Shown piece after piece: positions 39,322 through 47,779 of a stretch of DNA of 64,000 bases (positions are counted from its first letter, which is position 1; every line of letters begins with the position of its first letter). The position numbers were made by a program, and so were the translations under genes. The DNA comes from an uncultured Clostridia bacterium. Lineage in GTDB: Bacteria; Bacillota; Clostridia; TANB77; CAG-508. The stretch is taken from assembly GCA_946415375.1 (NCBI GenBank), contig CAMKSF010000006.1, positions 1 through 64,000 on the forward strand. Direction: 5' to 3'. The notes under the pieces are model-generated. The model saw nothing but the letters and a program-made list of their open reading frames with translations. It had not been told where the DNA came from and made no database searches.

Positions 39322-40254
39322 TTGAAACAAAAAGTAATTGTAATTGTTGGACCAACTGCTTCAGGAAAAACTGCACTTTCAATTGAACTTGCGAAAAAAA
39401 TAAGTGGAGAGATTGTTTCCTGTGATTCAATGCAAATATATAAAGATATGAATATTGGTTCGGCAAAGCCAACTAATGAGGAAATGCAAGGGATAAAGCA
39501 CTATTTAATAGATGTAGTAAGACCGGATGAGAGATTCAGTGTTGCAGAGTACAAGAAACAGGCAGAAGCTGCAATTGAAGATATTATTTCTAAAGGTAAG
39601 ATGCCAATTGTTATAGGTGGGACTGGATTATATGCAGATAGTTTAATTTATGGAATTGATTATCCTGAAATAATATTTGATGAAGAATACAGAAAAAGCT
39701 TAGAAGAAAAAGCGAAGACAGATGAAGGACTTAAAGAAATATATAACAGGGCAAAAGAAATAGATGAAAAAGCAATTAGTAAAATAAGTGAAAATGATAG
39801 AAAAAGGATAATAAGAATTTTAGAAATTTATCATCAAACTGGAAAAACAAAAACAGAACTAGAGATTGAATCTAGAAAAAATGAGATAAAATATGATTAT
39901 AAAGTCTTTGCTATAAATATGGATAGAAATGTTTTATATGATAGAATAAATAAAAGAGTAGACTTAATGATAGAAAATGGCCTAATCGATGAAGTTAAGT
40001 CTTTACTGGAAAAATATAATGAATTTCCAACAGCGATGCAGGGATTAGGATATAAGGAAGTTGTACAGTTTTTAAATAATGAGTTAACAAAAGATGAAAT
40101 GATAGAAAAAATAAAACAAGAAACAAGGAGATTTGCTAAAAGGCAACTTACTTGGTTTAGAAAAAACAAGGAAACAATTTGGCTAGATGGCTTAGTGGAT
40201 GTGAAAAATAATATAGATATTATTTTGGAGGAAATAAATTGGGCAAAATTGTAA
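39322..40254 (+). CDS. miaA: tRNA dimethylallyltransferase MiaA
   Basis: The 310-residue enzyme prenylates A37 of tRNAs reading UNN codons. It has the P-loop GPTASGKTALSIELAK, CDSMQIYKDMNIGSAKPT and the C-terminal RRFAKRQLTWFR. The start is TTG with AAAGGAG upstream. Its 3' end overlaps the next gene by 16 nt. Confidence 0.96.
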   Translation: MKQKVIVIVGPTASGKTALSIELAKKISGEIVSCDSMQIYKDMNIGSAKPTNEEMQGIKHYLIDVVRPDERFSVAEYKKQAEAAIEDIISKGKMPIVIGGTGLYADSLIYGIDYPEIIFDEEYRKSLEEKAKTDEGLKEIYNRAKEIDEKAISKISENDRKRIIRILEIYHQTGKTKTELEIESRKNEIKYDYKVFAINMDRNVLYDRINKRVDLMIENGLIDEVKSLLEKYNEFPTAMQGLGYKEVVQFLNNELTKDEMIEKIKQETRRFAKRQLTWFRKNKETIWLDGLVDVKNNIDIILEEINWAKL

Positions 40255-41483
40255 ATTTGAAAGAAACAAGAAAAAAAATTGTGAAAAAGAAATTAATAAT
40301 GAATATTCTTTTTATTACAGTTTCATTATACATACTGTATGCGATTTATCTTATTATAAGAACGCCAACAGATACAGTAACAGTTGAAAATGGAACTTTG
40401 ACAGCTGAGGAGAGTTCAAACGGATTCATAATTAGAGATGAAACAGTAGTAAAAGGAAAAAACTATAAAAATGGAATAAATCAGATTATACTAGAAGGAG
40501 AAAAAGCTGCAAAGAAGCAAACTATATTTAGATATTATGGAACAGAAGAAACAAAACTTCAAGTCAAGATTGACGAATTAAATCAAAAAATACAAAAAGC
40601 ACTAGAAAAAGAAAACACATTTCAATCTTCAGATATTAAAAATCTTGATAATCAAATTGATTCAAAGCTTCAAGATTTAAAAAATATTAATGATGTAAAA
40701 GATCTTTTTGAATATAAAAAACAGCTATCAGAAATAATGTTAAAAAAAGCTACAATAGCGGGTGAAAATAGTAAAAGTGGCTCATACATTAAAAGTTTAA
40801 TGGAAAAAAAGTCAAAATATGAAAAAAAGCTTATAGAAGGCTCAGAATACATAGTTGCGCCTAAAAGTGGAATAGTATCATATAGAGTTGATGGACTTGA
40901 AAATGTATTGAAGACAGATGGATTTGAAGAGTTAAATGAAAAGAAATTAGATGAACTGGATATAAAAACAGGGCAAATTATATCATCAAGTAATGAAGAA
41001 GCTAAAGTAATAAACAATTTTGAGGTGTATATTGCTACTGTATTAGATTCATTACCTGCAAAACAAGCTGAAGCTGGAAAAAAAGTATTAATTACACTTT
41101 CTTCCGGCGAAGAAGTGAATGCAACAATTCATTACACAAAAGTTCAAGAAAATGGAAAAGTTCTTATTATTTTTAAAATAAATACATTAACAGATGAATT
41201 AAGGTGTTATAGGAAGATTTCATTTAATATTACATGGTGGAGTGTATCAGGAAAAAAAGTTCCGAATGATTCAATTCTAGAAGATGAAAATCATTCAAAA
41301 TATGTTTTAAGAAAGAATTCACTTGGAACATCAAAATGTTATATAAAAATTTTGAAGACTAATGACAAATACTCTATTATAAACTCGTATAGTATTGAAG
41401 ATTTAGCTACTTTAGGAATTGATGTAGATACATATAAAGGGATAAATGTTTATGATGTTATAATGCTTTATCCTAAAAAATAA
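40239..41483 (+). CDS. HlyD-like membrane protein upstream of sepF
   Basis: This 414-residue protein has a cytoplasmic basic start, one membrane helix (about 20-42) and an extracellular part with a coiled coil (TKLQVKIDELNQKIQKALEK) between two halves of a lipoyl-like barrel (YIVAPKSGIVSYRVDG). That is the topology of HlyD/periplasmic-adaptor proteins. Clostridia often encode one just before sepF, suggesting a cell-envelope or division role, but none is proven. The start is TTG with GGAGG 7 nt upstream, inside miaA. Confidence 0.7.
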   Translation: MGKIVNLKETRKKIVKKKLIMNILFITVSLYILYAIYLIIRTPTDTVTVENGTLTAEESSNGFIIRDETVVKGKNYKNGINQIILEGEKAAKKQTIFRYYGTEETKLQVKIDELNQKIQKALEKENTFQSSDIKNLDNQIDSKLQDLKNINDVKDLFEYKKQLSEIMLKKATIAGENSKSGSYIKSLMEKKSKYEKKLIEGSEYIVAPKSGIVSYRVDGLENVLKTDGFEELNEKKLDELDIKTGQIISSSNEEAKVINNFEVYIATVLDSLPAKQAEAGKKVLITLSSGEEVNATIHYTKVQENGKVLIIFKINTLTDELRCYRKISFNITWWSVSGKKVPNDSILEDENHSKYVLRKNSLGTSKCYIKILKTNDKYSIINSYSIEDLATLGIDVDTYKGINVYDVIMLYPKK

Positions 41484-41537
41484 TGTTACAAATGTATTAC
41501 AACTATATTATATTTTCGTAACATTTAGCGAAAACTA

Positions 41538-41566
41538 TTGACAAAAAGAAAAAAATATAAGATACT
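41538..41566 (+). promoter_or_regulatory. Promoter for sepF-divIVA
   Basis: TTGACA (41538-41543), 17 bp and GATACT (41561-41566) lie 43 bp before sepF. Confidence 0.6.
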
Positions 41567-41608
41567 AAAAATGATTTATATTTTAAGGTAAAATTTGGGA
41601 GGTTAAAA

Positions 41609-42094
41609 ATGGCAAGTGCAATAATGAATAAGGTATGGAATTTATTAGGAATGGAACCAGAAACAGATAATTATGGTGATGAGAATGAAGATATATATGA
41701 TAATGATTACTATGATGAAGAAGAACAAGAACCAATGGTAGAGGAAAAAAGAGGCTTTATGAAGAAAAATAAAGTTTCTACTATGCCACAACAATCAATT
41801 AGAATGGTAATTTCTCAACCAACTACTTTTGAACAATCAGAAGAAATATGTGGATTTTTAAAAGAAAGAAAATCAGTAATAGTAAATTTAGAATATGTAA
41901 ATAAAGATGTAGCAAGACGTATAGTAGATTTTATAAGTGGAGGAGTATATAGTTTAGATGCACATATACAAAAGGTATCTAATTCTATATTCTTAATTGC
42001 ACCTATGAATTATGAAATCACAAATGAAATGGCTAGAGAAGAAATAAAAAATAAATTATCTGTTTCTTGGTTGAATAAAAATAATATAGACTAA
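41609..42094 (+). CDS. sepF: Cell division protein SepF
   Basis: The 161-residue protein has the N-terminal membrane-binding helix, an acidic Asp/Tyr-rich linker (residues 20-45) and the C-terminal FtsZ-binding domain (SVIVNLEYVNKDVARRIVDFISGGVYSLDA). SepF bundles FtsZ filaments and tethers the Z ring. The start is ATG after GGGAGG. It is followed by a DivIVA gene. Confidence 0.94.
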   Translation: MASAIMNKVWNLLGMEPETDNYGDENEDIYDNDYYDEEEQEPMVEEKRGFMKKNKVSTMPQQSIRMVISQPTTFEQSEEICGFLKERKSVIVNLEYVNKDVARRIVDFISGGVYSLDAHIQKVSNSIFLIAPMNYEITNEMAREEIKNKLSVSWLNKNNID

Positions 42095-42114
42095 TATAGT
42101 AAGGGGGCTTTAAT

Positions 42115-42567
42115 ATGCTTACACCATTAGATATAGAAAATAAAAGATTTTCTAAACAAATGATGAATGGCTATAATGTTGAAGAAGTCGATGACTTTCT
42201 TGATGAAATAGGGACAGATTATGCAAAAAAGAGCAGAGATCTTCAAGAAAAAGATAAAGAGCTAGATGAACTAAAAAAAGAAATAGAAAAATACAAAAGT
42301 TTAGAAAGTACTCTTCAAAATACATTAGTTATGGCTCAATCAACAGCAGAAGAAGTAAAAAATGTTGCAAAAAAACAAGCTGATCAACTGCTAACAGAAG
42401 CAAAATCAACAGCAGAAAGAGAAGCAATGGATTTAGAACAAAAAATTTCATTCAAAAAAAGAGAGTATGAAAATTTACAAAAACAATTTGATATATACAA
42501 AGCGAAAATGGAATCACTTTTAATCTCTCAGTTAGAATTAATAAAAGAAGTTAACAAAGATAACTAA
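42115..42567 (+). CDS. divIVA: DivIVA-domain protein
   Basis: This 150-residue protein begins MLTPLDIENKRFSKQMMNGYNVEEVDDFLD, the DivIVA lipid-binding signature (seen across residues 1-30), followed by coiled coil to the end. It marks cell poles or septa. The short length places it with clostridial division-site DivIVA rather than the longer sporulation form. Confidence 0.9.
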   Translation: MLTPLDIENKRFSKQMMNGYNVEEVDDFLDEIGTDYAKKSRDLQEKDKELDELKKEIEKYKSLESTLQNTLVMAQSTAEEVKNVAKKQADQLLTEAKSTAEREAMDLEQKISFKKREYENLQKQFDIYKAKMESLLISQLELIKEVNKDN

Positions 42568-42584
42568 TATAAGAAACAAAAGAC

Positions 42585-42633
42585 AAAAGAAAACTATTCT
42601 CAAAAAAAGAGAATAGCTTTCTTTGTTTTTTTG
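42585..42633 (+). terminator. Terminator after divIVA
   Basis: CTATTCTC pairs with GAGAATAG around an A7 loop, with AAAGAAA/TTTCTTT extending the stem and T residues following. Confidence 0.75.
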
Positions 42634-42748
42634 TTCAAGAAAAAATAAAATAATTTTACAAAAAAGACATAGTGTATTGATTATGTTACCAAACTGTAAC
42701 ATTTTATTACAGAAGTGTTAAATGTATATGACAATTGTGTTAATTCTA

Positions 42749-42776
42749 TTGACAAACATAGAAATTGGTATAAAAT
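42749..42776 (+). promoter_or_regulatory. Promoter for rsmD
   Basis: TTGACA (42749-42754), 16 bp and TAAAAT (42771-42776). A TGTTAC-caaact-GTAACA inverted repeat lies about 60 bp upstream. Confidence 0.6.
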
Positions 42777-42800
42777 AGAAAATAATTAGAAAGGTAAAAT

Positions 42801-43346
42801 ATGAGAATTATAAGTGGGAGTGCAAGAGGAACTAAACTATATACACTAGAAGGACTTGAAACAAGGCCAACATTAGATAGAGTAAAAGAATCTATTTTTA
42901 ATATAATACAAGATAGGATATATGAATCAAATGTATTAGACTTGTTTTCAGGAAGTGGAGCAATTGGATTAGAATTCGCAAGCAGAGGAGCCAAAAAAGT
43001 TATCTTAAATGATTCTTCAAAAAAAGCAATTGAAATAATTCAAAAAAATATAGAAAAAACACATTTAGAAAAAATAGTGAAATTATATAATTTAGATTTT
43101 AAAAATGCATTATCAAAGGAAAAAGACAATAAATTTGATATTATTTATTTAGACCCACCATATAAAACCGAATATATAAAAGACGCAATTGAATTAATAC
43201 AAAAATTTAAAATTTTAAATGACAACGGGATAATAATTGCAGAAACAGATGAACCTGATAGAGTAGAACAACAAATAAAAGGTTTAGATATTAAAGAAAT
43301 AAACAAAAGAAAATATGGAAGAGCTAGTTTATTTTTTATTACATAA
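42801..43346 (+). CDS. rsmD: 16S rRNA (guanine966-N2)-methyltransferase RsmD
   Basis: The 181-residue protein begins MRIISGSARGTKL and has VLDLFSGSGAIGLEFASRGAK as SAM site and IIYLDPPYKTEYI as catalytic DPPY motif. The length and order are typical for RsmD. Confidence 0.95.
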   Translation: MRIISGSARGTKLYTLEGLETRPTLDRVKESIFNIIQDRIYESNVLDLFSGSGAIGLEFASRGAKKVILNDSSKKAIEIIQKNIEKTHLEKIVKLYNLDFKNALSKEKDNKFDIIYLDPPYKTEYIKDAIELIQKFKILNDNGIIIAETDEPDRVEQQIKGLDIKEINKRKYGRASLFFIT

Positions 43347-43375
43347 AGCTATTGAGCTTAGAAAGGGAGAAAGTC

Positions 43376-43879
43376 ATGGAGATTTTTACATTATTAGAAA
43401 CTTTAGAGGACATTTTAGAGAGGGGAAAATCTGTACCTTTTACAAGTAAAACTATAATTGATAAAGAGGAATTATTAGAAGTAATTAAAGAAATAAGATT
43501 AAAATTACCTGATGAATTAAAACAGGCAAAATGGATAAAAGAGGAAAGACAAAGAATACTACTTGAAGCTCAAAAAGAAGCAGATGAAGTTGTAAAAGAG
43601 GCAGAAAATAGAATCATCTCTATGATTGATGAACATGAGATAACAAGAAAAGCTTATGAACAAAAGAATGAAATAATAGAAACTGCAAACGAGATGTCAA
43701 GAGAGATTACAAATGGAACTAAAGAATATGCGGATGGATTATTAAATAATACTGAAAAAGTATTATCTGATACATTAGCTAACTTAGAAAAGAATTTATC
43801 AGAAGCAATGAATTTGATGCAAATTTCTTTAGAGGACACAATAAAAACTGTACAAAACAGTAGAAGAGAATTAAAATAA
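43376..43879 (+). CDS. Coiled-coil protein of unknown function (often labelled ATPase-like)
   Basis: This 167-residue protein is helical and Glu/Lys-rich after residue 50 (RQRILLEAQKEADEVVKEAENRII). It resembles coiled-coil ATPase stator subunits or DivIVA-like proteins encoded next to rsmD in Clostridia. GAAAGGGAGAAAGTC precedes the chosen ATG at 43376; an upstream TTG at 43352 is less likely. There is no nucleotide-binding motif, so 'ATPase' would be a misnomer. Confidence 0.7.
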   Translation: MEIFTLLETLEDILERGKSVPFTSKTIIDKEELLEVIKEIRLKLPDELKQAKWIKEERQRILLEAQKEADEVVKEAENRIISMIDEHEITRKAYEQKNEIIETANEMSREITNGTKEYADGLLNNTEKVLSDTLANLEKNLSEAMNLMQISLEDTIKTVQNSRRELK

Positions 43880-43903
43880 ATCAATTAGAATGGAGCAAAA
43901 AAT

Positions 43904-44290
43904 ATGACAGATTTAAAAAAAGACATAAAAATTGTATTGCTTGTAGTTGGTGGATATATTTTAACAAATTTTCTAATATTTGTTGGATTTAATGCGAACT
44001 ATAAAGCTATAGAATTAAAGTCAGAATTGCCAAGTGTAATAAAAATAGAAAAAGCAGAAGCAACAAAAGTACAAGGCAGAGTGTATGGCAAAATTTCTAA
44101 TACTGAAGAAAATGATTTAAATGGGAAATACATAAAGGTAGTAGTATTTAATGATAAAAACGAAAATATTGCAACCGAATATTTGAAAATTGAAAATTTA
44201 GAGAAACACGAAGAAAAACTTTTTAGAGCTACTTTTAATGCAGAAAAAGCAAAAAGTTATACAATAGATATTGTAGAAACAAATGAATAA
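43904..44290 (+). CDS. Membrane-anchored small extracellular-domain protein (FxLYD-like)
   Basis: The 128-residue protein has one N-terminal helix (IVLLVVGGYILTNFLIFVGF) and a beta-rich outer domain (VQGRVYGKISNTEENDLNGKYIKVVVFNDKNENI), like FxLYD-type domains. It ends at a strong terminator. Function unknown. Confidence 0.6.
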   Translation: MTDLKKDIKIVLLVVGGYILTNFLIFVGFNANYKAIELKSELPSVIKIEKAEATKVQGRVYGKISNTEENDLNGKYIKVVVFNDKNENIATEYLKIENLEKHEEKLFRATFNAEKAKSYTIDIVETNE

Positions 44291-44293
44291 AAT

Positions 44294-44343
44294 AAACTGA
44301 GATATTTACAATTTAGGAATTGTTTAATATCTCAGTTTTTTTA
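44294..44343 (+). terminator. Terminator after the 43904 gene
   Basis: AAACTGAGATATT pairs with AATATCTCAGTTT, with ACAATT/AATTGT inside, followed by TTTT. Confidence 0.8.
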
Positions 44344-44367
44344 TTGAAAAAATTTAGTTTTATTTAA

Positions 44368-44466
44368 TTAATTGTTTTCGTTATTTTGCTTGTTTTGATT
44401 ATTTCTGTTGTTGTTATTATTTTTATTATTGTTTTTACTATTTCTATTATTATTTTTTTCTGACAT
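44368..44466 (-). CDS. Asparagine-rich 32-residue peptide
   Basis: On the minus strand a strong GGAGGTGTTTAAT precedes ATG 44466. The 32 codons encode a peptide that is more than half Asn with Lys, Arg, Gln and Ser and no hydrophobic residue (starts MSEKNNNRNSKNNN). AAT and AAC are mixed, so it is not a simple triplet repeat at DNA level. The good Shine-Dalgarno argues that it is translated. Small Asn/Lys-rich peptides occur in sporulating Clostridia, but I cannot name the family. Confidence 0.5.
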   Translation of the reverse strand: MSEKNNNRNSKNNNKNNNNNRNNQNKQNNENN

Positions 44467-44595
44467 ATTAAACACCTCCATAAAATTAGGATAATATTAT
44501 TATTTCAAAAAATAAAAGAAATATACATTAAATTAATGAATAACTTTTTAAAAATAGAGAATAATATTAAGTAGAAAGATAAAAAGGATGTAAAC

Positions 44596-45219
44596 ATGAA
44601 CTTTTGGTTAATAACGATATTAACAGTATTAATAGTCTTAACAATACTAACTATAAGCGTTTTGTCTATGAAAATAAAATTAGAAATTAGAAAATTAAAA
44701 ATAAATATACATAAATATAATGATAAGATAACAAATAAAGAAAGCAAAGCTTATTTGAAAATATATATATTAAAAATAATAAAAATAGCAGAAATTGACT
44801 TAAAGAAAATTGATTTTAAAGATGAAAAAATAAGAAATAAATTTCAAAAACAACTTGAAAAGAATAAATTCAATTTAGATACAATAAAACTTTTAAGAGG
44901 TATTGATTACATAGTAGAAAAAATGAACTTAAATATAAATATAGGAACAGAAGATTCCGCAATAACAGCAATAAGTGTAGGAATTATATATTCGGTTATA
45001 TCAAATTATTTAAATAAAAAAGTTAAAGATATTAGAGAGATTAAATATAACATTAATCCTATTTATAAAGGCGAAAATATTTTAGATATAGAATTAGATA
45101 GTATAATTACCTTAAAGTTTGAAAATATTAAAAATATAATTATATTTTTTAGAAAAGGAAGTGGAAATAATAATGTCAGATCATCCAATAGAAAGTCTCA
45201 TGCATACTGCAATGAATAG
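44596..45219 (+). CDS. DUF2953-family membrane protein
   Basis: This 207-residue protein has one N-terminal helix and a basic domain with LLRGIDYIVEKMNLNINIGTED, matching DUF2953 (YtfI-like). Such genes sit immediately upstream of ytfJ in spore formers, as here, with a 47-nt overlap. The role is unknown but presumably sporulation-related. Confidence 0.75.
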   Translation: MNFWLITILTVLIVLTILTISVLSMKIKLEIRKLKINIHKYNDKITNKESKAYLKIYILKIIKIAEIDLKKIDFKDEKIRNKFQKQLEKNKFNLDTIKLLRGIDYIVEKMNLNINIGTEDSAITAISVGIIYSVISNYLNKKVKDIREIKYNINPIYKGENILDIELDSIITLKFENIKNIIIFFRKGSGNNNVRSSNRKSHAYCNE

Positions 45220-45778
45220 CATAAAAGATATGATAGATGTAAATACAATAATAGGTGAGCCTATTCAGGCTCCTAATAATATAGTGGTAATCCCTATTTC
45301 AAAAGTATCTTTTGGGTTTGCAGCAGGAGGGAGCGAATATAACGGAGAAACAGTAAATCAATATAAGAAGCAAGAAAAAGATGAGCAAATTGAGTATAGA
45401 TTACCTTTTGGAGGAGGTTCTGGAGCAGGAATAACACTTTTGCCAGTTGCATTTTTAGTAATTCAAGGCGAAATGGTAAAACTCTTACCAGTTAATCATT
45501 CAACATCATTAGATAAGCTATTAGACTATATCCCAGATTTATTCGAAAAAGTAAATTGTATGATAAATAAGTCAATGAATAGTAAAGAAGAACAAACAGA
45601 TAAAATAATAAGTACAATTCAAAAGAATAGTAGTAAAGAAGATAAATCTACTGAAAAAACTAAAGAAAATGAAATAAAAGAACAGATAAAAATTGAAGAA
45701 CTAGAAGATGAAATGGATGTCTATAACAAAAAAGAAACAATAAATGATGACGATTTTGATGAATATGATGAAGAATAA
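45173..45778 (+). CDS. ytfJ: Sporulation/germination protein YtfJ (GerW family)
   Basis: The 201-residue protein begins MSDHPIESLMHTAMNSIKDM and has VIPISKVSFGFAAGGSEY and the glycine-rich LPFGGGSGAGITLLPVAFLVI of the GerW/YtfJ family. GerW is required for germination in actinobacteria, and YtfJ is a forespore protein in bacilli. The ATG at 45173 follows AAAGGAAGTGGAAATAATA and overlaps the upstream gene. The C-terminal 60 residues are charged and lineage-specific. Confidence 0.9.
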   Translation: MSDHPIESLMHTAMNSIKDMIDVNTIIGEPIQAPNNIVVIPISKVSFGFAAGGSEYNGETVNQYKKQEKDEQIEYRLPFGGGSGAGITLLPVAFLVIQGEMVKLLPVNHSTSLDKLLDYIPDLFEKVNCMINKSMNSKEEQTDKIISTIQKNSSKEDKSTEKTKENEIKEQIKIEELEDEMDVYNKKETINDDDFDEYDEE

Positions 45779-45811
45779 AAATGATGTTTATAGGCTTTAA
45801 ATAGATATTCG

Positions 45812-45846
45812 AAAAGTAAAGAAGTAGTAATTTCTTTACTTTTTTG
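45812..45846 (+). terminator. Terminator after ytfJ
   Basis: AAAAGTAAAGAA pairs with the TTCTTTACTTTT arm around GTAGTAAT, with T residues after. Confidence 0.75.
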
Positions 45847-45898
45847 ATATTTTATGATATAATTTTTTAGAAAAAAATTAGAAAGAGAGTAAATAAAA

Positions 45899-47224
45899 TT
45901 GGAAGGAATAAAGAAAGTAGCATTTTTAACGCTAGGTTGTAAGACGAATCAATATGAAACAAATGGAATGATGCAAAAATTTATTGAAGCTGGATATGAG
46001 ATTTGTAATATTGAAGAAAAACCTGATGTTTATGTTGTTAATACATGTACAGTAACCAATATAGCAGACAGAAAATCTAGACAATCTTTAAGAAGAATTA
46101 AAGAAAAAGGTAAAACTATAATAGTAGCTGTTGGATGTTATGCACAAGTTGCAAAAGAGCAATTAGAAAATATGCCAGAAATAGATATTGTATTAGGAAA
46201 TAAAGAAAAAAAAGATATTTTAGAATATATTGAAGAGTTTTTAAAAGAAAAAAGTAATAATGATGGAAAAAGAATACTTCAAATGGTTGAGGTTGCAGAT
46301 ATTTCAAAACAAAAAGATTATGATGAATATGGATGTATTACATATACAGAAAGAGCAAGAACAGAGATAAAGATTCAAGATGGATGTAATAATTTTTGCA
46401 CATATTGTGCAATACCACTTGCAAGAGGAAGGATAAGAAGTAGAAAAAAAGAAAATATTTTAAAAGAAGTAGAAATTATTGCAAATAGTGGAATTAAAGA
46501 AATTGTACTTACAGGAATACATATTGCATCATATGGAAAAGATTTTGAAAATGAGTACAAACTAATAGATTTATTAGAAGATTTAAATAAAGTTCAGGGA
46601 ATAGAAAGAATTAGATTAGGTTCACTAGAACCAACAATTGTAACTGAAGAGTTTGTACAAAGACTTTCGAAATTAGAAAAAGTTTGCCAGCATTTCCATT
46701 TATCACTTCAAAGTGGATGTGATGAAACTTTAAAAAGAATGAATAGAAAATATACTACACAGGAGTTTAAAAAAGTAGTAGAAATATTAAGAGGGCATTT
46801 TAAAGATGTTAATTTAACAACAGATGTAATTGTAGGATTTCCAGGGGAAACTGATGAAGAATTTGAAACTACATATAAATTTTTAAAAGAAATTGCTTTT
46901 TACAAAATGCATATATTTAAATATTCTAAAAGAGATGGTACAGTAGCTGCGAAAATGCCAAACCAAATTGATGGGAATACCGCAGAAGAAAGAAGCAGAA
47001 AATTAATAGAGCTATCTGAAAGAAATATGAAAATGTATAATGAAAAATATATAGGAAAAGAAGTTGAAGTTTTATTTGAAGAAAAACAAGGTGATTACTG
47101 GATAGGACATACTAATAATTATATGGTTGCTAAAGTAAAAAGTAAAGAAAAATTAGAAAATATGATAATACATATTAAGGTTTGTAGAGCAGAGAAAGAA
47201 GCTATTTGTGGTGAGGAAAAATAG
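45899..47224 (+). CDS. mtaB: tRNA t6A37 methylthiotransferase MtaB
   Basis: The 441-residue radical SAM enzyme makes ms2t6A37. N-terminal UPF0004 cysteines lie in LGCKTNQYET, VNTCTVTN and GCYAQVA; the radical SAM cluster is CNNFCTYCAIPLARG; a TRAM domain ends the protein. The start is TTG with AGAAAGAGAG upstream. Its stop lies just before the promoter of the DtxR-suf cluster. Confidence 0.95.
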   Translation: MEGIKKVAFLTLGCKTNQYETNGMMQKFIEAGYEICNIEEKPDVYVVNTCTVTNIADRKSRQSLRRIKEKGKTIIVAVGCYAQVAKEQLENMPEIDIVLGNKEKKDILEYIEEFLKEKSNNDGKRILQMVEVADISKQKDYDEYGCITYTERARTEIKIQDGCNNFCTYCAIPLARGRIRSRKKENILKEVEIIANSGIKEIVLTGIHIASYGKDFENEYKLIDLLEDLNKVQGIERIRLGSLEPTIVTEEFVQRLSKLEKVCQHFHLSLQSGCDETLKRMNRKYTTQEFKKVVEILRGHFKDVNLTTDVIVGFPGETDEEFETTYKFLKEIAFYKMHIFKYSKRDGTVAAKMPNQIDGNTAEERSRKLIELSERNMKMYNEKYIGKEVEVLFEEKQGDYWIGHTNNYMVAKVKSKEKLENMIIHIKVCRAEKEAICGEEK

Positions 47225-47234
47225 ATGAAATCTA

Positions 47235-47263
47235 TTGACAATAATAAAGTAATATAGTATAAT
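47235..47263 (+). promoter_or_regulatory. Promoter for the dtxR-suf operon
   Basis: TTGACA (47235-47240), 17 bp and TATAAT (47258-47263). The -10 lies inside the left arm of a 36-bp palindrome, so an operator-bound regulator would block it. Confidence 0.8.
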
Positions 47264-47289
47264 GTTAACTATGGTTAACATTATACTAT
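47254..47289 (+). promoter_or_regulatory. 36-bp perfect palindrome: candidate operator overlapping the -10
   Basis: ATAGTATAATGTTAAC (47254-47269), TATG, then GTTAACATTATACTAT (47274-47289) is a perfect 16-bp inverted repeat, followed by TTTTTTATTTT. It contains the suf promoter -10 and lies 44 bp before a DtxR-family regulator gene, so autoregulation by metal is likely. The same element has the form of an intrinsic terminator for read-through from mtaB. Confidence 0.75.
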
Positions 47290-47332
47290 TTTTTATTTTC
47301 AAAGTATACAAAAAATAGAGAAGGGAAAGTAA

Positions 47333-47779
47333 ATGATTTCAAAATCACAAGAAGAATATTTAAAAACGATATACATTATTCAAAAACAAGATAAGCAACC
47401 AAGAGTAACTGATATAGCTGAAAAAATGAATTGTACAAAGGCAAGTGTAAATAAGTCTTTAAAAATTCTTACAGAACAAGAATTAATTAATTATGAGCCT
47501 TATGGAAAAATTGAATTGACAGAAGAGGGAACAAAGCTTGCTAAAAAGATTTTAGAGGCAAATGATATTGTATATTTATTTTTAAAAGAAATATTAGGAG
47601 AAGAAAAAGATATAGCAGAAGAGGAAGCAAAAGAAATAAAAATGGTAATGAAAGATACTACACTAAACAAACTTGCAAAATATGTTCATCAAGAACTTGG
47701 ACTATATAGTTTAGATTGTGGGTATGATATAAATAATGAGCATTGTATAGAATGTGCTAGGAGGAATGTTAAAAAATGA
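47333..47779 (+). CDS. DtxR/MntR-family metal-dependent repressor
   Basis: The 148-residue protein has an N-terminal winged helix (SKSQEEYLKTIYIIQKQDKQPRVTD over 2-27, then AEKMNCTKASVNKSLKIL) and a metal-binding dimerisation domain with Glu/His/Cys ligands (LFLKEILGEEKDIAEEEA; CIECARR at the end). It likely represses in response to iron or manganese. Its last codons overlap the sufC start (ATGA), tying it to Fe-S assembly. Confidence 0.88.
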   Translation: MISKSQEEYLKTIYIIQKQDKQPRVTDIAEKMNCTKASVNKSLKILTEQELINYEPYGKIELTEEGTKLAKKILEANDIVYLFLKEILGEEKDIAEEEAKEIKMVMKDTTLNKLAKYVHQELGLYSLDCGYDINNEHCIECARRNVKK

